Part shown: positions 16,801-25,001 of the stretch, one piece after another
How the letters are laid out: every line of letters begins with the position of its first letter
Numbering within the stretch: position 1 is the first letter of the stretch
From: an uncultured Bacteroidota bacterium
GTDB taxonomy: Bacteria; Bacteroidota; Bacteroidia; Bacteroidales; GWA2-32-17
Reading direction: 5' to 3'
NCBI GenBank assembly: GCA_903837285.1
Contig: CAILUD010000228.1
Span: 1-33,497 of the forward strand
Length of the DNA stretch: 33,497 nucleotides
Made by a program: the position numbers and the translations under genes
The notes under the pieces: generated by a model
Told to the model about the DNA's origin: nothing
Databases searched by the model: none
Seen by the model: the letters and a program-made list of their open reading frames with translations, nothing else

Positions 16801-17652
16801 CTATTGAAACTTATTTTTAAACTTATTATTTTGCCAGTATTTTATTAAAATAAAACCAAATAACATTCCTCCCAAATGTGCAAAATGTGCAACATTATCG
16901 CCTGCCTGGTTTGCAACTCCACTATATAACTCAAATGCTCCATAAAGCATTACAAAATATTTTGCTTTTAATGGAAAAAAGAAATACAAATAAATCATTG
17001 TATTTGGAAATAACATTCCGAACGCTAACAATATTCCAAATACAGCACCAGAAGCACCAACGGTTGGAATATTTAATCTCATTTCCATTTGATTTTGTAT
17101 AAAACCATTTGTTTCAGTTAAAAACTGAGTGTCACCAGGGTGTTGTGACCACTGATAAACAAAATCAGCTACAGAAGTTTTAAACTCAGGGAAAAAATCA
17201 ATTACAAGCTTTGAAAATGCCTCTGGTGATGGAGCATTCTGGTATGCAATAATGCCCGTTTGCATATCGCCAAACCTGTACCAACTAACCAAAAGATGAA
17301 GTCCGGCAGCTCCTAAACCTGTAACAAGATAAAACAATACAAATCGTTTTGTGCCCCAAAAATTTTCAATAGCTGCGCCAAACATCCATAAGGCAAACAT
17401 ATTTGATAAAATATGAATAAAAATTATGTTTCCCTGGCTATCATAAGTGGCATGCATAAACATGTGAGTTATAAGCTGATATGGCTTAAATAAAGTTGAT
17501 TCGGGATAATGCAAACCAAGATAATCGGTTAAATCAAAACCAAATTTTGCTTTTACAATTAAAGTCCCTAAATAGAACAATACATTAATGATAAGTATAT
17601 TTTTAACTGCCGGAGGCATTAACCTAAAACCCATGGGAGAATATTGACTCAT
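16801..17652 (-). CDS. rhomboid-family intramembrane serine protease
   Basis: The 283-residue protein is a second rhomboid next to the first, but not a close duplicate. It carries the catalytic serine S201 in IPTVGASGAVFGILL and the catalytic histidine H256 in NVAHFAHLGGMLFGF. The FIHILSNMFALWMFG segment (about 78-92) gives the conserved asparagine. A large loop of about 70 residues separates the early helices from the serine helix (residues about 126-193), which probably lies outside the membrane. No extra C-terminal domain is present. It lies three bases after mutL, in the same operon. Confidence 0.93.
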   Translation of the reverse strand: MSQYSPMGFRLMPPAVKNILIINVLFYLGTLIVKAKFGFDLTDYLGLHYPESTLFKPYQLITHMFMHATYDSQGNIIFIHILSNMFALWMFGAAIENFWGTKRFVLFYLVTGLGAAGLHLLVSWYRFGDMQTGIIAYQNAPSPEAFSKLVIDFFPEFKTSVADFVYQWSQHPGDTQFLTETNGFIQNQMEMRLNIPTVGASGAVFGILLAFGMLFPNTMIYLYFFFPLKAKYFVMLYGAFELYSGVANQAGDNVAHFAHLGGMLFGFILIKYWQNNKFKNKFQ

Positions 17653-17655
17653 TTT

Positions 17656-19479
17656 TTATTTTAATCGTTTTTCAAATTCATCAGAATTGATAATTGTGAA
17701 TATTGTTTTTCCAGATGGTGTGTAATTTGGATTTGTACTTCTAAAAAGCATATCAATTATATGACTCATTTCTTCCCATGATAAATTTTTACCATACGGA
17801 ACTGCTCCTGAATCAACTAATGCAGTTAATAATCTTTCGTTACTTGAATTATCCGGTAATTTTTCAAGGCTTTGATAAACACCTAAAAAATGTTCAATAA
17901 CTTTCTCAATATCATTTGTTTGCATTCCAGCAGGAATGCCACGAACAACAAAGCTGTTTTTTCCAAATTCGTCAATGTCAAAACCAAGTTGTATTAAATC
18001 TCCTAACAATTCGCGTAATAATTCAGAATCCTGAACATTTAAATCCAATTTTGTAGGAAACACAAGGTTTTGAGTAGCAATTTTACCCGAAGAAAGTGCC
18101 TGACTAAATTCATCAAAAAGTATTCGTTGGTGTGCACGATGTTGATCAATTACCATTAAACCAGATTTTACCTGACTTAAAATATATTTCCCCTTAAAAT
18201 GAAAAAATTGTCGGCGAATATCTTCTTTAATTGCAACACTTTCATTATTCTCGTCAGGAAAAAGTTTTTCGTTTTCTGCACTTTGTTCTACAACTTTATA
18301 TAAATCCTGCCATCCTTTTGGATTAGCAGATTTACTTTGAAATTTAAAGCTTCCGGCATCAGATAAATCTGATGCAAAAGGATTAAAAGTAGGATCAATT
18401 TGTATTTCGGGTTCAATAAATTCCTGCCCTTTCCGAATTGGAGGAATATCAAACAATGGTTCATTATCAAAATCAATTGAAGGGATCATATTCGATTTAC
18501 CCAAAGTCTGTCTTACAGCTGCAGCAAGTATTTGCGAAACAGCCCTTTCATCTTCAAACTTAATTTCAGTTTTTGTAGGGTGAATATTTACGTCAATAAA
18601 TTCTGGTTTTGTTTTAAAAAACACAAAAAACGACGGAGTTGTATCGGGAGGCAAAAGAGTTTGGTATGAGCTTACCAAAGTTCTGTATAAAAATGGATGC
18701 CTCATATATCTTTGGTTTACAAAGAAATATTGGAGTCCACCTTTTTTTCTTGCACATTCTGGTTTTCCAATAAAACCTTCAATAGTGGCAATAGAAGTTT
18801 CGACCTGAATAGAAAGTAATTCGTTTGAAAGATTTTTTCCAAACAAATTTACTATACGTTGTTTTAAAAGCGATTGTGGTAAATTATAAACTTCCGAATC
18901 GTTATGAATAAGCGTTATTGCAACCTCTGGGTGAGCTAAAGCAACGCGATGAATTTCATCTAAAATATGGCGAAATTCAACAGAATCTGCTTTTAAAAAA
19001 CGACGCCGGGCAGGAACATTATAAAACAAATTTTTGACAGAAAAAATGCTTCCAACATTGCAAGAAACCCCTTCTTGAATTTCAAAATCAGAGCCATTAA
19101 TACGGATCAAAGTTCCTATTTCATCTTCATTTTTACGAGTACGTAATTCAACCTGAGCAATAGCAGCTATTGATGCCAATGCTTCTCCACGAAAACCAAA
19201 TGTATTAATTGCAAACAAATCATCTGCCTTTCGAATTTTTGAAGTAGCATGTCGTTCAAAAGCAATACGTGCATCAGTATCGCTCATACCAGAACCATTA
19301 TCAATAATCTGAACTAAGGTTTTTCCCGCATCTTTAATTACAACTTTAATTTGAGTTGCCCCTGAATCAACTGCATTTTCAACAAGCTCTTTAACAACTG
19401 ATGCTGGTCGTTGAATAACCTCACCGGCAGCAATTTGATTGGCAACAGAATCGGGTAATATTTGAATAATATCAGACAT
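17656..19479 (-). CDS. mutL: DNA mismatch repair protein MutL
   Basis: MutL links MutS mismatch recognition to strand removal. The 607-residue protein has an intact N-terminal GHKL ATPase: E31 in KELVENAVDSGATQI, DNGSGM at 60-65, HATSKI at 77-82, FGFRGEALASIA at 94-105, and YNVPARRRF at 163-171. A linker of about 80 residues follows, then the C-terminal dimerisation domain. The endonuclease motifs of nicking MutL proteins are altered: the DQHA(x)2E(x)4E box reads D445-QHRAH-Q451, and the C-terminal CPHGR box is replaced by YTPSGKTIF. The latent nuclease is therefore doubtful. It heads an operon with two rhomboids and an EEP hydrolase, with gaps of two to three bases. A good promoter lies at 19596-19626, with a leader of about 110 bases containing a repeated palindrome. 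Confidence 0.97.
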   Translation of the reverse strand: MSDIIQILPDSVANQIAAGEVIQRPASVVKELVENAVDSGATQIKVVIKDAGKTLVQIIDNGSGMSDTDARIAFERHATSKIRKADDLFAINTFGFRGEALASIAAIAQVELRTRKNEDEIGTLIRINGSDFEIQEGVSCNVGSIFSVKNLFYNVPARRRFLKADSVEFRHILDEIHRVALAHPEVAITLIHNDSEVYNLPQSLLKQRIVNLFGKNLSNELLSIQVETSIATIEGFIGKPECARKKGGLQYFFVNQRYMRHPFLYRTLVSSYQTLLPPDTTPSFFVFFKTKPEFIDVNIHPTKTEIKFEDERAVSQILAAAVRQTLGKSNMIPSIDFDNEPLFDIPPIRKGQEFIEPEIQIDPTFNPFASDLSDAGSFKFQSKSANPKGWQDLYKVVEQSAENEKLFPDENNESVAIKEDIRRQFFHFKGKYILSQVKSGLMVIDQHRAHQRILFDEFSQALSSGKIATQNLVFPTKLDLNVQDSELLRELLGDLIQLGFDIDEFGKNSFVVRGIPAGMQTNDIEKVIEHFLGVYQSLEKLPDNSSNERLLTALVDSGAVPYGKNLSWEEMSHIIDMLFRSTNPNYTPSGKTIFTIINSDEFEKRLK

Positions 19480-19503
19480 TATTTTAACTGCTTAAACTCC
19501 TTC

Positions 19504-19563
19504 TTGTTGGAGATAACTCCAACAAGGGCGAATTTTGTTAGAGATAACCCAAACAAGGGCGAA
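19504..19563. repeat. two 29-nt palindromic direct repeats in the mutL leader
   Basis: Copies at 19504-19532 and 19535-19563 agree at 26 of 29 positions. The first contains a perfect hairpin, ttgttggag ataa ctccaacaa; in the second the inverted symmetry is partly lost. They lie between the mutL promoter and its start codon, so they would be transcribed in the mRNA leader. Confidence 0.8.
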
Positions 19564-19595
19564 AAAAAATTATAATTTTTTAAATTTCTTTTTTA

Positions 19596-19626
19596 CAAAG
19601 GTAATATTTACCACTTCCTCTGCAAA
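19596..19626 (-). promoter_or_regulatory. mutL operon promoter (-33 TTTG, -7 TACCTTTG)
   Basis: On the minus strand TTTG (19623-19626) and TACCTTTG (19596-19603) are separated by exactly 19 bases, a full match to the Bacteroidetes consensus. The predicted transcription start is near 19590, giving a leader of about 110 bases for mutL. Confidence 0.65.
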
Positions 19627-19677
19627 ACATTTAATATACCTTAACGAATGGATTTTAAGTGTTTAAATTTTATACTA

Positions 19678-20295
19678 CTAGGCTTTATAACAGACACCTA
19701 ATTTTTCCAAAATATTTTCGCTATTTTCTTTAACTTTTTCGGTTGTATCGATATATTGAATTAACAATCGATTTGAATTTTCAATTTGAAAAATTGTTAA
19801 ATGCTGATTACCGTCAACCCAATGGAACTCTTTATTTAATTTGTTTTCTGCAATATAATCAGCTTCACCATATTTTTTAATAAACAAATCCAGTAAATTA
19901 TTAGTTTGATTTAAAGTGTCAATCTGGAGTTCTTTTAATTTGTTATCGTTAAAAAAACAATAAACTCTTCCAATATTAGAATATTCATGATAATTCATTG
20001 TATATGATGCACCTAAAATTCCATATTGACTGGAAATATTTTCTAAAACATTTTCACTTTCGAGACTGGATAGTTTCTTTTTAGCATCATTAAAATTCAT
20101 CCCAAATGACAATCCAAAAAACAATTGATTATTTTTTTCTCCTGAATAAAACTCATACTTTTCTAATTTGTTAATAATTTCTTTTTTATTTACATTGCTT
20201 TCATTATCGCTATAAACACTGAAATGAATAGGAACATTAATAACACAGGAATAAATAATTAAAACCCAAACAGAAATAAATAGTATTTTTTTCAT
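19678..20295 (-). CDS. hypothetical small lipoprotein
   Basis: The 205-residue product is not recognised as any known family. It begins MKKILFISVWVLIIYSC, a short hydrophobic stretch ending in a lipobox-like IYSC, so it is probably a lipoprotein of the periplasmic or outer membrane surface. The rest is a soluble alpha/beta protein: a FGMNFNDAKKKLSSLE segment resembles the helix that follows a substrate-binding loop in small periplasmic proteins, and the DLFIKKYGEADYI stretch is reminiscent of modules in other uncharacterised Bacteroidota lipoproteins. It stands alone, 200 bases upstream of the mutL start and transcribed in the same direction. The 3' end abuts the mutL promoter. Confidence 0.65.
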   Translation of the reverse strand: MKKILFISVWVLIIYSCVINVPIHFSVYSDNESNVNKKEIINKLEKYEFYSGEKNNQLFFGLSFGMNFNDAKKKLSSLESENVLENISSQYGILGASYTMNYHEYSNIGRVYCFFNDNKLKELQIDTLNQTNNLLDLFIKKYGEADYIAENKLNKEFHWVDGNQHLTIFQIENSNRLLIQYIDTTEKVKENSENILEKLGVCYKA

Positions 20296-20320
20296 CTTCT
20301 AATTGTTTGCTAATGCCATT

Positions 20321-20408
20321 TACAATTATAAAATAGCCCCATTTTTTTATTCATCTCCCTACCCTCTTCAAAAAGAGGGACAATAGGTTGGACTATTTTA
20401 TAATTATA
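20321..20408. repeat. nested inverted repeat
   Basis: Arms 20321-20336 (tacaattataaaatag) and 20393-20408 (ctattttataattata) pair at 15 of 16 positions. Inside is a second hairpin, ccctctt caaa aagaggg (about 20362-20379). It may be a small mobile-element relic or a terminator-like structure between the divergent genes. Confidence 0.7.
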
Positions 20409-20538
20409 GTTGGTATAACTACAAATTTACTAAATAACTATATGCAAATTTTTTCTTTAATTTCATTTAACATTGTTTTAACTAATTTTAATAAAGACTA
20501 TAATCATTATGATTTTTTAATGAATTTATAATTACTCG

Positions 20539-20567
20539 TTTGTGAATCAAAAAAAAAGATAATTTTG
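20539..20567 (+). promoter_or_regulatory. promoter of the Ig-repeat cargo gene (-33 TTTG, -7 TAATTTTG)
   Basis: TTTG at 20539-20542 and TAATTTTG at 20560-20567 match the consensus with a slightly short spacer of 17 bases. The -7 box ends five bases before the ATG at 20573, so the message would be nearly leaderless. Confidence 0.55.
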
Positions 20568-20572
20568 TGTTT

Positions 20573-22291
20573 ATGAAATCATTCTCATATTTTATTCTTC
20601 TCACCTTTATATTGCTTTCTTATACAGCATTATCTCAAAACACAATTACAACAAATTCCCCTGTTCAAACCTCATTTTGTGCTGGTGGAAATATTGTAGT
20701 ACAATACACCTCTACCGGAACATTTGCTTTTGGTTGTGTTTTTACTGCAGAATTATCTGATGCAATGGGTAATTTTACAACCCCTGTAGTTGTTGGATCC
20801 ATGCCACTAAATACCGGCGTTATTGCAGGTACAATTCCACAAAACACTTCTTTTGGGTTTAATTATAGAGTTAGAGTTGTTGCAAGTAATCCATATACCG
20901 TTGGATCTGTAAGTCCTACCCCGCCTTTAATTATTACCAGTACTGCCATTTCTGCCACTATAGTTCCAAGTCCATCATCCGCAGAAGTTTGTGAAGGAAA
21001 TACCGTTTCGTTATGGGTGGCATATAATGCATCATATTATTGGTCAACTGGTGAGACCACGCAAACAATTTCCGTTACCGATGGTGGAATTTATAGAGTT
21101 ACAGTAACAAATTTTTTAACTGGCTGCGAAGTTAGTTCTAACCCGATAGAAATAACAGTTCACCCAACTCCAATTGTTAATTTGGGGCCCAATATTGAAC
21201 TTTGCAACGGTCAGAATTCGAATCTAGATGCAGGCCCAGGATACGTAACATATAACTGGAGTAATGGATCATCTGGTCAATTACTTATTGTAAATAACAC
21301 TAATAATTATTCTGTAATGGTAACAGATCAGTTTGGTTGTACAAATAGCGATACTGTTAGTATACTTGTTCATCCAAATCCGATAATTGATTTGGGTAAT
21401 GATACTGTTTTATGCGGAAATTATATATTTCTTTCTTCGGGAATTGGTTACAATTCATATAGCTGGAACAATGGATTGTCATTTAATCCTTCATTATTAG
21501 TAGAAACTTCAGGAACTTATTTCTTATCTGTATTAGATTCTAATAACTGTTCTGGTTTCGACACTATAATAGTTGATATTCATAATTTACCTTCCATTAG
21601 TTTAGGAAATGATTTATCTGCTTGTGGAAATAGCATTGTGCTTAATGCGGGCCCAGGTTTTTCGTCATATAATTGGAATAATGGACTGGGTTTAAATCAA
21701 TTTTTTCCTGTAAATACAACAGGAACTTATAATGTTAAAGTAACCGACCAATATGGATGTAATGCAAAAGACACTATTATTGTAAATATTAATAGTTTAC
21801 CCGATGTAAATCTCGGTTTAGATATACTTTTAGAATTAAATAATACTTTAATTTTAGATGCTGGCTCGGGATATTTAAACTACCAATGGAATACCGGCAC
21901 AACTTCTCAAACTTTACAAATTAATGGCTGGGACTATCCTTTAGGTCCAATAACTTTTTCGGTAACCGTAATGGACGCCAACGGTTGTTTTAATTCAGAT
22001 CAGATTACTATTACTATTGTTCAGCCTTCCGGAATTAATGAAATTTCAAATATTGAATTTAAAATATTCCCCATTCCTTTTAGTGAAACTTTAACTGTAA
22101 TTAGTAATCAAAATTTATCTGAATCAAAGCCCATTTTATGTGATATACTTGGCAAATATTATTATCCCGAGTTTACCATTGATAAAACAACATTAACTAT
22201 TTCACGAGGAAGCCTTTCAACTGGCTCTTACATACTTTTTATTGAAAATAACAATGAACGTGTTTGGGCAGGAAAACTGATTATTAATTAA
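20573..22291 (+). CDS. secreted protein with Ig-like repeats and type IX sorting domain
   Basis: I start this protein at ATG 20573. A GTG two codons earlier (20567) is also in frame, but its first base is the last base of the -7 box. The product of 572 residues starts with a signal peptide (MKSFSYFILLTFILLSYTALS). Residues of about 125-470 hold some five Ig-like or PKD-like repeats of about 80 residues with patterns such as CxGNxxxLxAGPGYxxYxWSNG, then TxxYxVxVTDxxGCxxxDT, common in gliding-motility adhesins and surface proteins of Bacteroidota. The final 75 residues, FKIFPIPFSETLTVISNQN to KLIIN, form a type A sorting domain. It is probably a cell-surface adhesin or structural protein; a specific ligand cannot be inferred. 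Confidence 0.9.
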   Translation: MKSFSYFILLTFILLSYTALSQNTITTNSPVQTSFCAGGNIVVQYTSTGTFAFGCVFTAELSDAMGNFTTPVVVGSMPLNTGVIAGTIPQNTSFGFNYRVRVVASNPYTVGSVSPTPPLIITSTAISATIVPSPSSAEVCEGNTVSLWVAYNASYYWSTGETTQTISVTDGGIYRVTVTNFLTGCEVSSNPIEITVHPTPIVNLGPNIELCNGQNSNLDAGPGYVTYNWSNGSSGQLLIVNNTNNYSVMVTDQFGCTNSDTVSILVHPNPIIDLGNDTVLCGNYIFLSSGIGYNSYSWNNGLSFNPSLLVETSGTYFLSVLDSNNCSGFDTIIVDIHNLPSISLGNDLSACGNSIVLNAGPGFSSYNWNNGLGLNQFFPVNTTGTYNVKVTDQYGCNAKDTIIVNINSLPDVNLGLDILLELNNTLILDAGSGYLNYQWNTGTTSQTLQINGWDYPLGPITFSVTVMDANGCFNSDQITITIVQPSGINEISNIEFKIFPIPFSETLTVISNQNLSESKPILCDILGKYYYPEFTIDKTTLTISRGSLSTGSYILFIENNNERVWAGKLIIN

Positions 22292-22460
22292 ACAACCAAT
22301 TTTTAAATCTTAAATTTTATTAAAAAAGAGCCTTCCCGAGACTTGTAGCTATTGTTATATTTGCATTTACGATATTGAATAAAAATATTTCGTACTTTTA
22401 CATTCTATTTATAAGCATAAATCTTATATGTTCTTTAACATTTATAAAGATTAAATTACT

Positions 22461-23390
22461 ATGAAAAACAAAACTTCTCTTACTAAAATTGGTGTTTTTT
22501 ATGATGGAAACTTTTTCCTTCATATCAGCAATTATTATAATTACAATCATGCTAAAAAAAGCAGAATAAGCATTTCTGGTTTACATGATTTTATAAGAAA
22601 TAAAATATCCGAGGAAGAAGATTCTAATTATGGATTATGCCAAATTGTTGATGCTCATTATTTTCGTGGTCGCTTAAGCGCTCAGGATGCTAGTCAGAAA
22701 GGAAATTTACTTTATTACGATAGAGTTTTTGATGATATTTTAATGTCAGAAGGTGTTGTTACTCACTACCTTCCTGTTCGTACATTTTTTGGCACAAAAA
22801 ACGAAAAAGGTATTGATTTATGGTTGGCATTAGAAGCCTTTGAATTAGCTTTTTACAAAAAATTTGATGTAATAGTTCTTATTGCTTCCGATGGTGATTA
22901 CGTTCCTTTGGTTAGGAAATTAAATACACTTGGAACAAGAGTGATGGTGCTTAGCTGGGATTTTGAATTTTACAATGACGAAGGTCAAAAAGTAATTACC
23001 CGCACTTCACAGGATTTATTAAACGAAGTTTCTTACCCAATTGCAATGCACGAATTAATTGATGAGGGTTTGTTAAATGAAGAAGAAATTATTACAAAAC
23101 TATTTGTACCACAAGCTGCTCCAAAACCAGTTCAACAAATTACAACCGAACTTAGTAGCGAGAGATTAATTGGTCATGTTTTAAGCCTTAAAAACGGTTT
23201 TGGGTTTATTAAATATCCACCTAACAATCTTTTCTTTCACTACGGTAATTTAGTTGATACCGACTTTAACGACCTAAAAGAAGGTGAACCTGTTGAATTT
23301 ACTATGGGTTATAACGATAAAGGCGATGCAGTTGCTAAAGAAGTACGATTATCTACTGCTGAAATTAACGGAAATATTCTGGAGGAATAG
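22461..23390 (+). CDS. NYN-domain putative ribonuclease fused to a cold-shock domain
   Basis: The 309-residue protein has two recognisable parts. Residues 9-190 are a NYN (LabA/DUF88, PIN-like) nuclease domain: D15 in GVFYDGNFF, D119 in KGIDLWLALEAFEL, and D144 and D146 in IASDGDYVPLVRKL are the expected metal-binding acidic residues. After a short acidic linker, residues 236-297 are a cold-shock OB fold with RNP1-like NGFGFIKY and RNP2-like NLFFHYGNL. The combination suggests a single-stranded RNA-binding endonuclease acting in the cytoplasm, but the substrate is unknown. No signal peptide is present. The gene stands alone. TATATTTG at 22356-22363 matches a -7 box but lies 98 bases upstream. 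Confidence 0.9.
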   Translation: MKNKTSLTKIGVFYDGNFFLHISNYYNYNHAKKSRISISGLHDFIRNKISEEEDSNYGLCQIVDAHYFRGRLSAQDASQKGNLLYYDRVFDDILMSEGVVTHYLPVRTFFGTKNEKGIDLWLALEAFELAFYKKFDVIVLIASDGDYVPLVRKLNTLGTRVMVLSWDFEFYNDEGQKVITRTSQDLLNEVSYPIAMHELIDEGLLNEEEIITKLFVPQAAPKPVQQITTELSSERLIGHVLSLKNGFGFIKYPPNNLFFHYGNLVDTDFNDLKEGEPVEFTMGYNDKGDAVAKEVRLSTAEINGNILEE

Positions 23391-23408
23391 AAGATTAACC
23401 GTTAAGCT

Positions 23409-23558
23409 ACCCAACACCGTGCAATTTCTTGCAGTTGTGCTTGTCCCTTTGGGATCAAACCGCTAAGAAATTTATTTAATGTTATAAGTATCTCCGCCGC
23501 GGCGGATTGCCCATCAGCCGCGGATGACTGCACGTTGCTATCGTAGGTGGTGTTAGGC
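23409..23558. repeat. attC-like imperfect inverted repeat
   Basis: The ends ACCCAACACC (23409-23418) and GGTGTTAGGC (23549-23558) pair over ten positions including G-T pairs and contain the integron attC simple-site motifs RYYYAAC and GTTRRRY. An inner pair, tgcagt (23430-23435) and actgca (23527-23532), could form the L boxes. The GC palindrome tccgccgcggcgga sits at 23493-23506. The spacing between outer and inner pairs (11 and 16) exceeds the typical 5-6, and no integrase is seen, so this is only attC-like. Confidence 0.35.
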
Positions 23559-23574
23559 ACTGGTAATTCGTATC

Positions 23575-24924
23575 TTATTTTATTATTATCAACTTTCCTG
23601 TCTTGATGTTATTCTCTTTCCTGTCAAACACAGAATAAAAATAAAGTCCGCTGTCAATGTCAGACAAGTTTATTTTTTCTGACTGCTTGCTACTTACAAG
23701 TGTAACTTCCTTTCTTTTTGCTCCAAATATGTCATATAATTCAAAGTAACTTTTTTCTGTCAATGCAAAGTCTATCGTTAATTCGTTTGATGTTGGATTT
23801 GGATAAACATTAATTAAATGATTGTCCGATTCTGTCTGTTCAACGCTTGTATTTTCAAAAGTAACTTTACGAATTCTATTGGTAAAAGCATCAGCAAGGT
23901 ATAGGTTACGTTTATTATCAACACAAATTCCTGACCTCCCCCCTATATTTGCATATGTAGCTAAACCGCCATCTCCACTATAACCCGGTGTCCCATTTCC
24001 GGCATATGTACTTATTATTCCTGATGTATCAATTAATCGAATTCTATCATTACCACTATCTGAAATGTAAACATTACCTATGGAGTCTATGGCAATGCCT
24101 TGAGGCAATGATAATAGCGCATAAGTTGCAAGACCTCCATCTCCACTATAACCAGACGATCCAGAAGCCGCTCCTGCAAACGTACTTATTATCCCAGATG
24201 TGTTTACTTTGCGAATTTTATTATTGTTCATATCTGAAATAAATATATTTCCAATATTATCTACAGCTACCCAGTTAGGGTAATTAAGTTGTGCATTTAT
24301 TGCAAGACCGCCATCACCGAAATTTCCTGCTATTCCATTTCCGGCAACAGTAGAAATAACACCAGAAGTGTTTACTTTGCGAATTACCTGATTTTCAAAA
24401 TCAGCAATATATATCTCTCCAATTTTATCTGATGAAATTCCAAAGCCGTTACCAAATTTCGCTTGAGTTGCATCACCACCATCTCCGGTATAACCAGCTG
24501 AGCCATTTCCAGCAATAGTTGTAATGATTCCAGAAGTGCTTATTTTTCTAATTCTGTTGTTATCACGATCAAGAATATAGATGTTCCCTGTTGAATCTAA
24601 TGTTATTCCTGTTGGACGACCCAACTGAGCTAATGTTGCAAGCCCACTGTCACCCGAGAAACCTACTGTTCCATCTCCTGCAATTGTAGTTATTATTCCT
24701 GATGTATTTATTTTTCTTACTCTACTGTTATTTCTATCCGCTATGTATATATTCCCAGCTTTGTCAACAACAACATCACTTGGTGACGCTATTTGTGCTG
24801 TTGAAGATTGTCCATAATCTCCAGAGAATCCCTCTATTCCATTACCTACTATGGTAGAAATAATTTGTGCTTGCGTTGGTCCAATAAGGATAAACAAAAT
24901 AAGAAATGTCAAAAGTTTTTTCAT
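23575..24924 (-). CDS. secreted NHL-repeat propeller protein with type IX sorting domain
   Basis: The 449-residue protein starts with a signal peptide (MKKLLTFLILFILIGPTQA). From about residue 20 to 355 it contains six repeats of about 56 residues, each with the pattern IxTxAGNGxxGYSGDGGxAxxAxLxxPxGIxxDxxGNIYIxDxxNxRIRKV, which forms a six-bladed NHL beta-propeller. Such propellers bind proteins, carbohydrates or RNA; here an extracellular role is implied. The C-terminal segment from NVYPNPTSNELTIDF to GKLIIIK is a type A sorting domain. The DNA repeats are also visible as direct repeats. It lies between an attC-like element (3' side) and the glycosyltransferase gene (5' side, 77 bases). Confidence 0.92.
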   Translation of the reverse strand: MKKLLTFLILFILIGPTQAQIISTIVGNGIEGFSGDYGQSSTAQIASPSDVVVDKAGNIYIADRNNSRVRKINTSGIITTIAGDGTVGFSGDSGLATLAQLGRPTGITLDSTGNIYILDRDNNRIRKISTSGIITTIAGNGSAGYTGDGGDATQAKFGNGFGISSDKIGEIYIADFENQVIRKVNTSGVISTVAGNGIAGNFGDGGLAINAQLNYPNWVAVDNIGNIFISDMNNNKIRKVNTSGIISTFAGAASGSSGYSGDGGLATYALLSLPQGIAIDSIGNVYISDSGNDRIRLIDTSGIISTYAGNGTPGYSGDGGLATYANIGGRSGICVDNKRNLYLADAFTNRIRKVTFENTSVEQTESDNHLINVYPNPTSNELTIDFALTEKSYFELYDIFGAKRKEVTLVSSKQSEKINLSDIDSGLYFYSVFDRKENNIKTGKLIIIK

Positions 24925-25001
24925 TATTTTTATTTTTATAGTTTTCTTGCTTTACTTGTGAATAACTAACAGGTTTTAGAACCCTGTTTGGTTTATGTTC
25001 T

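Noticed and set aside
19504..19563. Two similar 29-nt repeats as a CRISPR fragment
   Set aside because: Only two copies, separated by two bases instead of a spacer of about 30, and no cas genes.
20567..20572. GTG at 20567 as start of the Ig-repeat protein
   Set aside because: The first base is the last base of the -7 promoter box, so it would not be transcribed; ATG 20573 begins a clean signal peptide.
22356..22363. TATATTTG as the NYN gene promoter
   Set aside because: It matches the -7 consensus, but is 98 bases upstream and no TTTG lies at the proper distance; mentioned only within the gene entry.
23284..23466. Plus-strand frame of 60 codons at the end of the NYN gene
   Set aside because: It overlaps the conserved cold-shock domain in another frame and continues into the attC-like element.
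24940..25001. Terminator from aacagg/cctgtt hairpin after the glycosyltransferase gene
   Set aside because: The stem is only 6-7 bp and no T tract follows on the minus strand.
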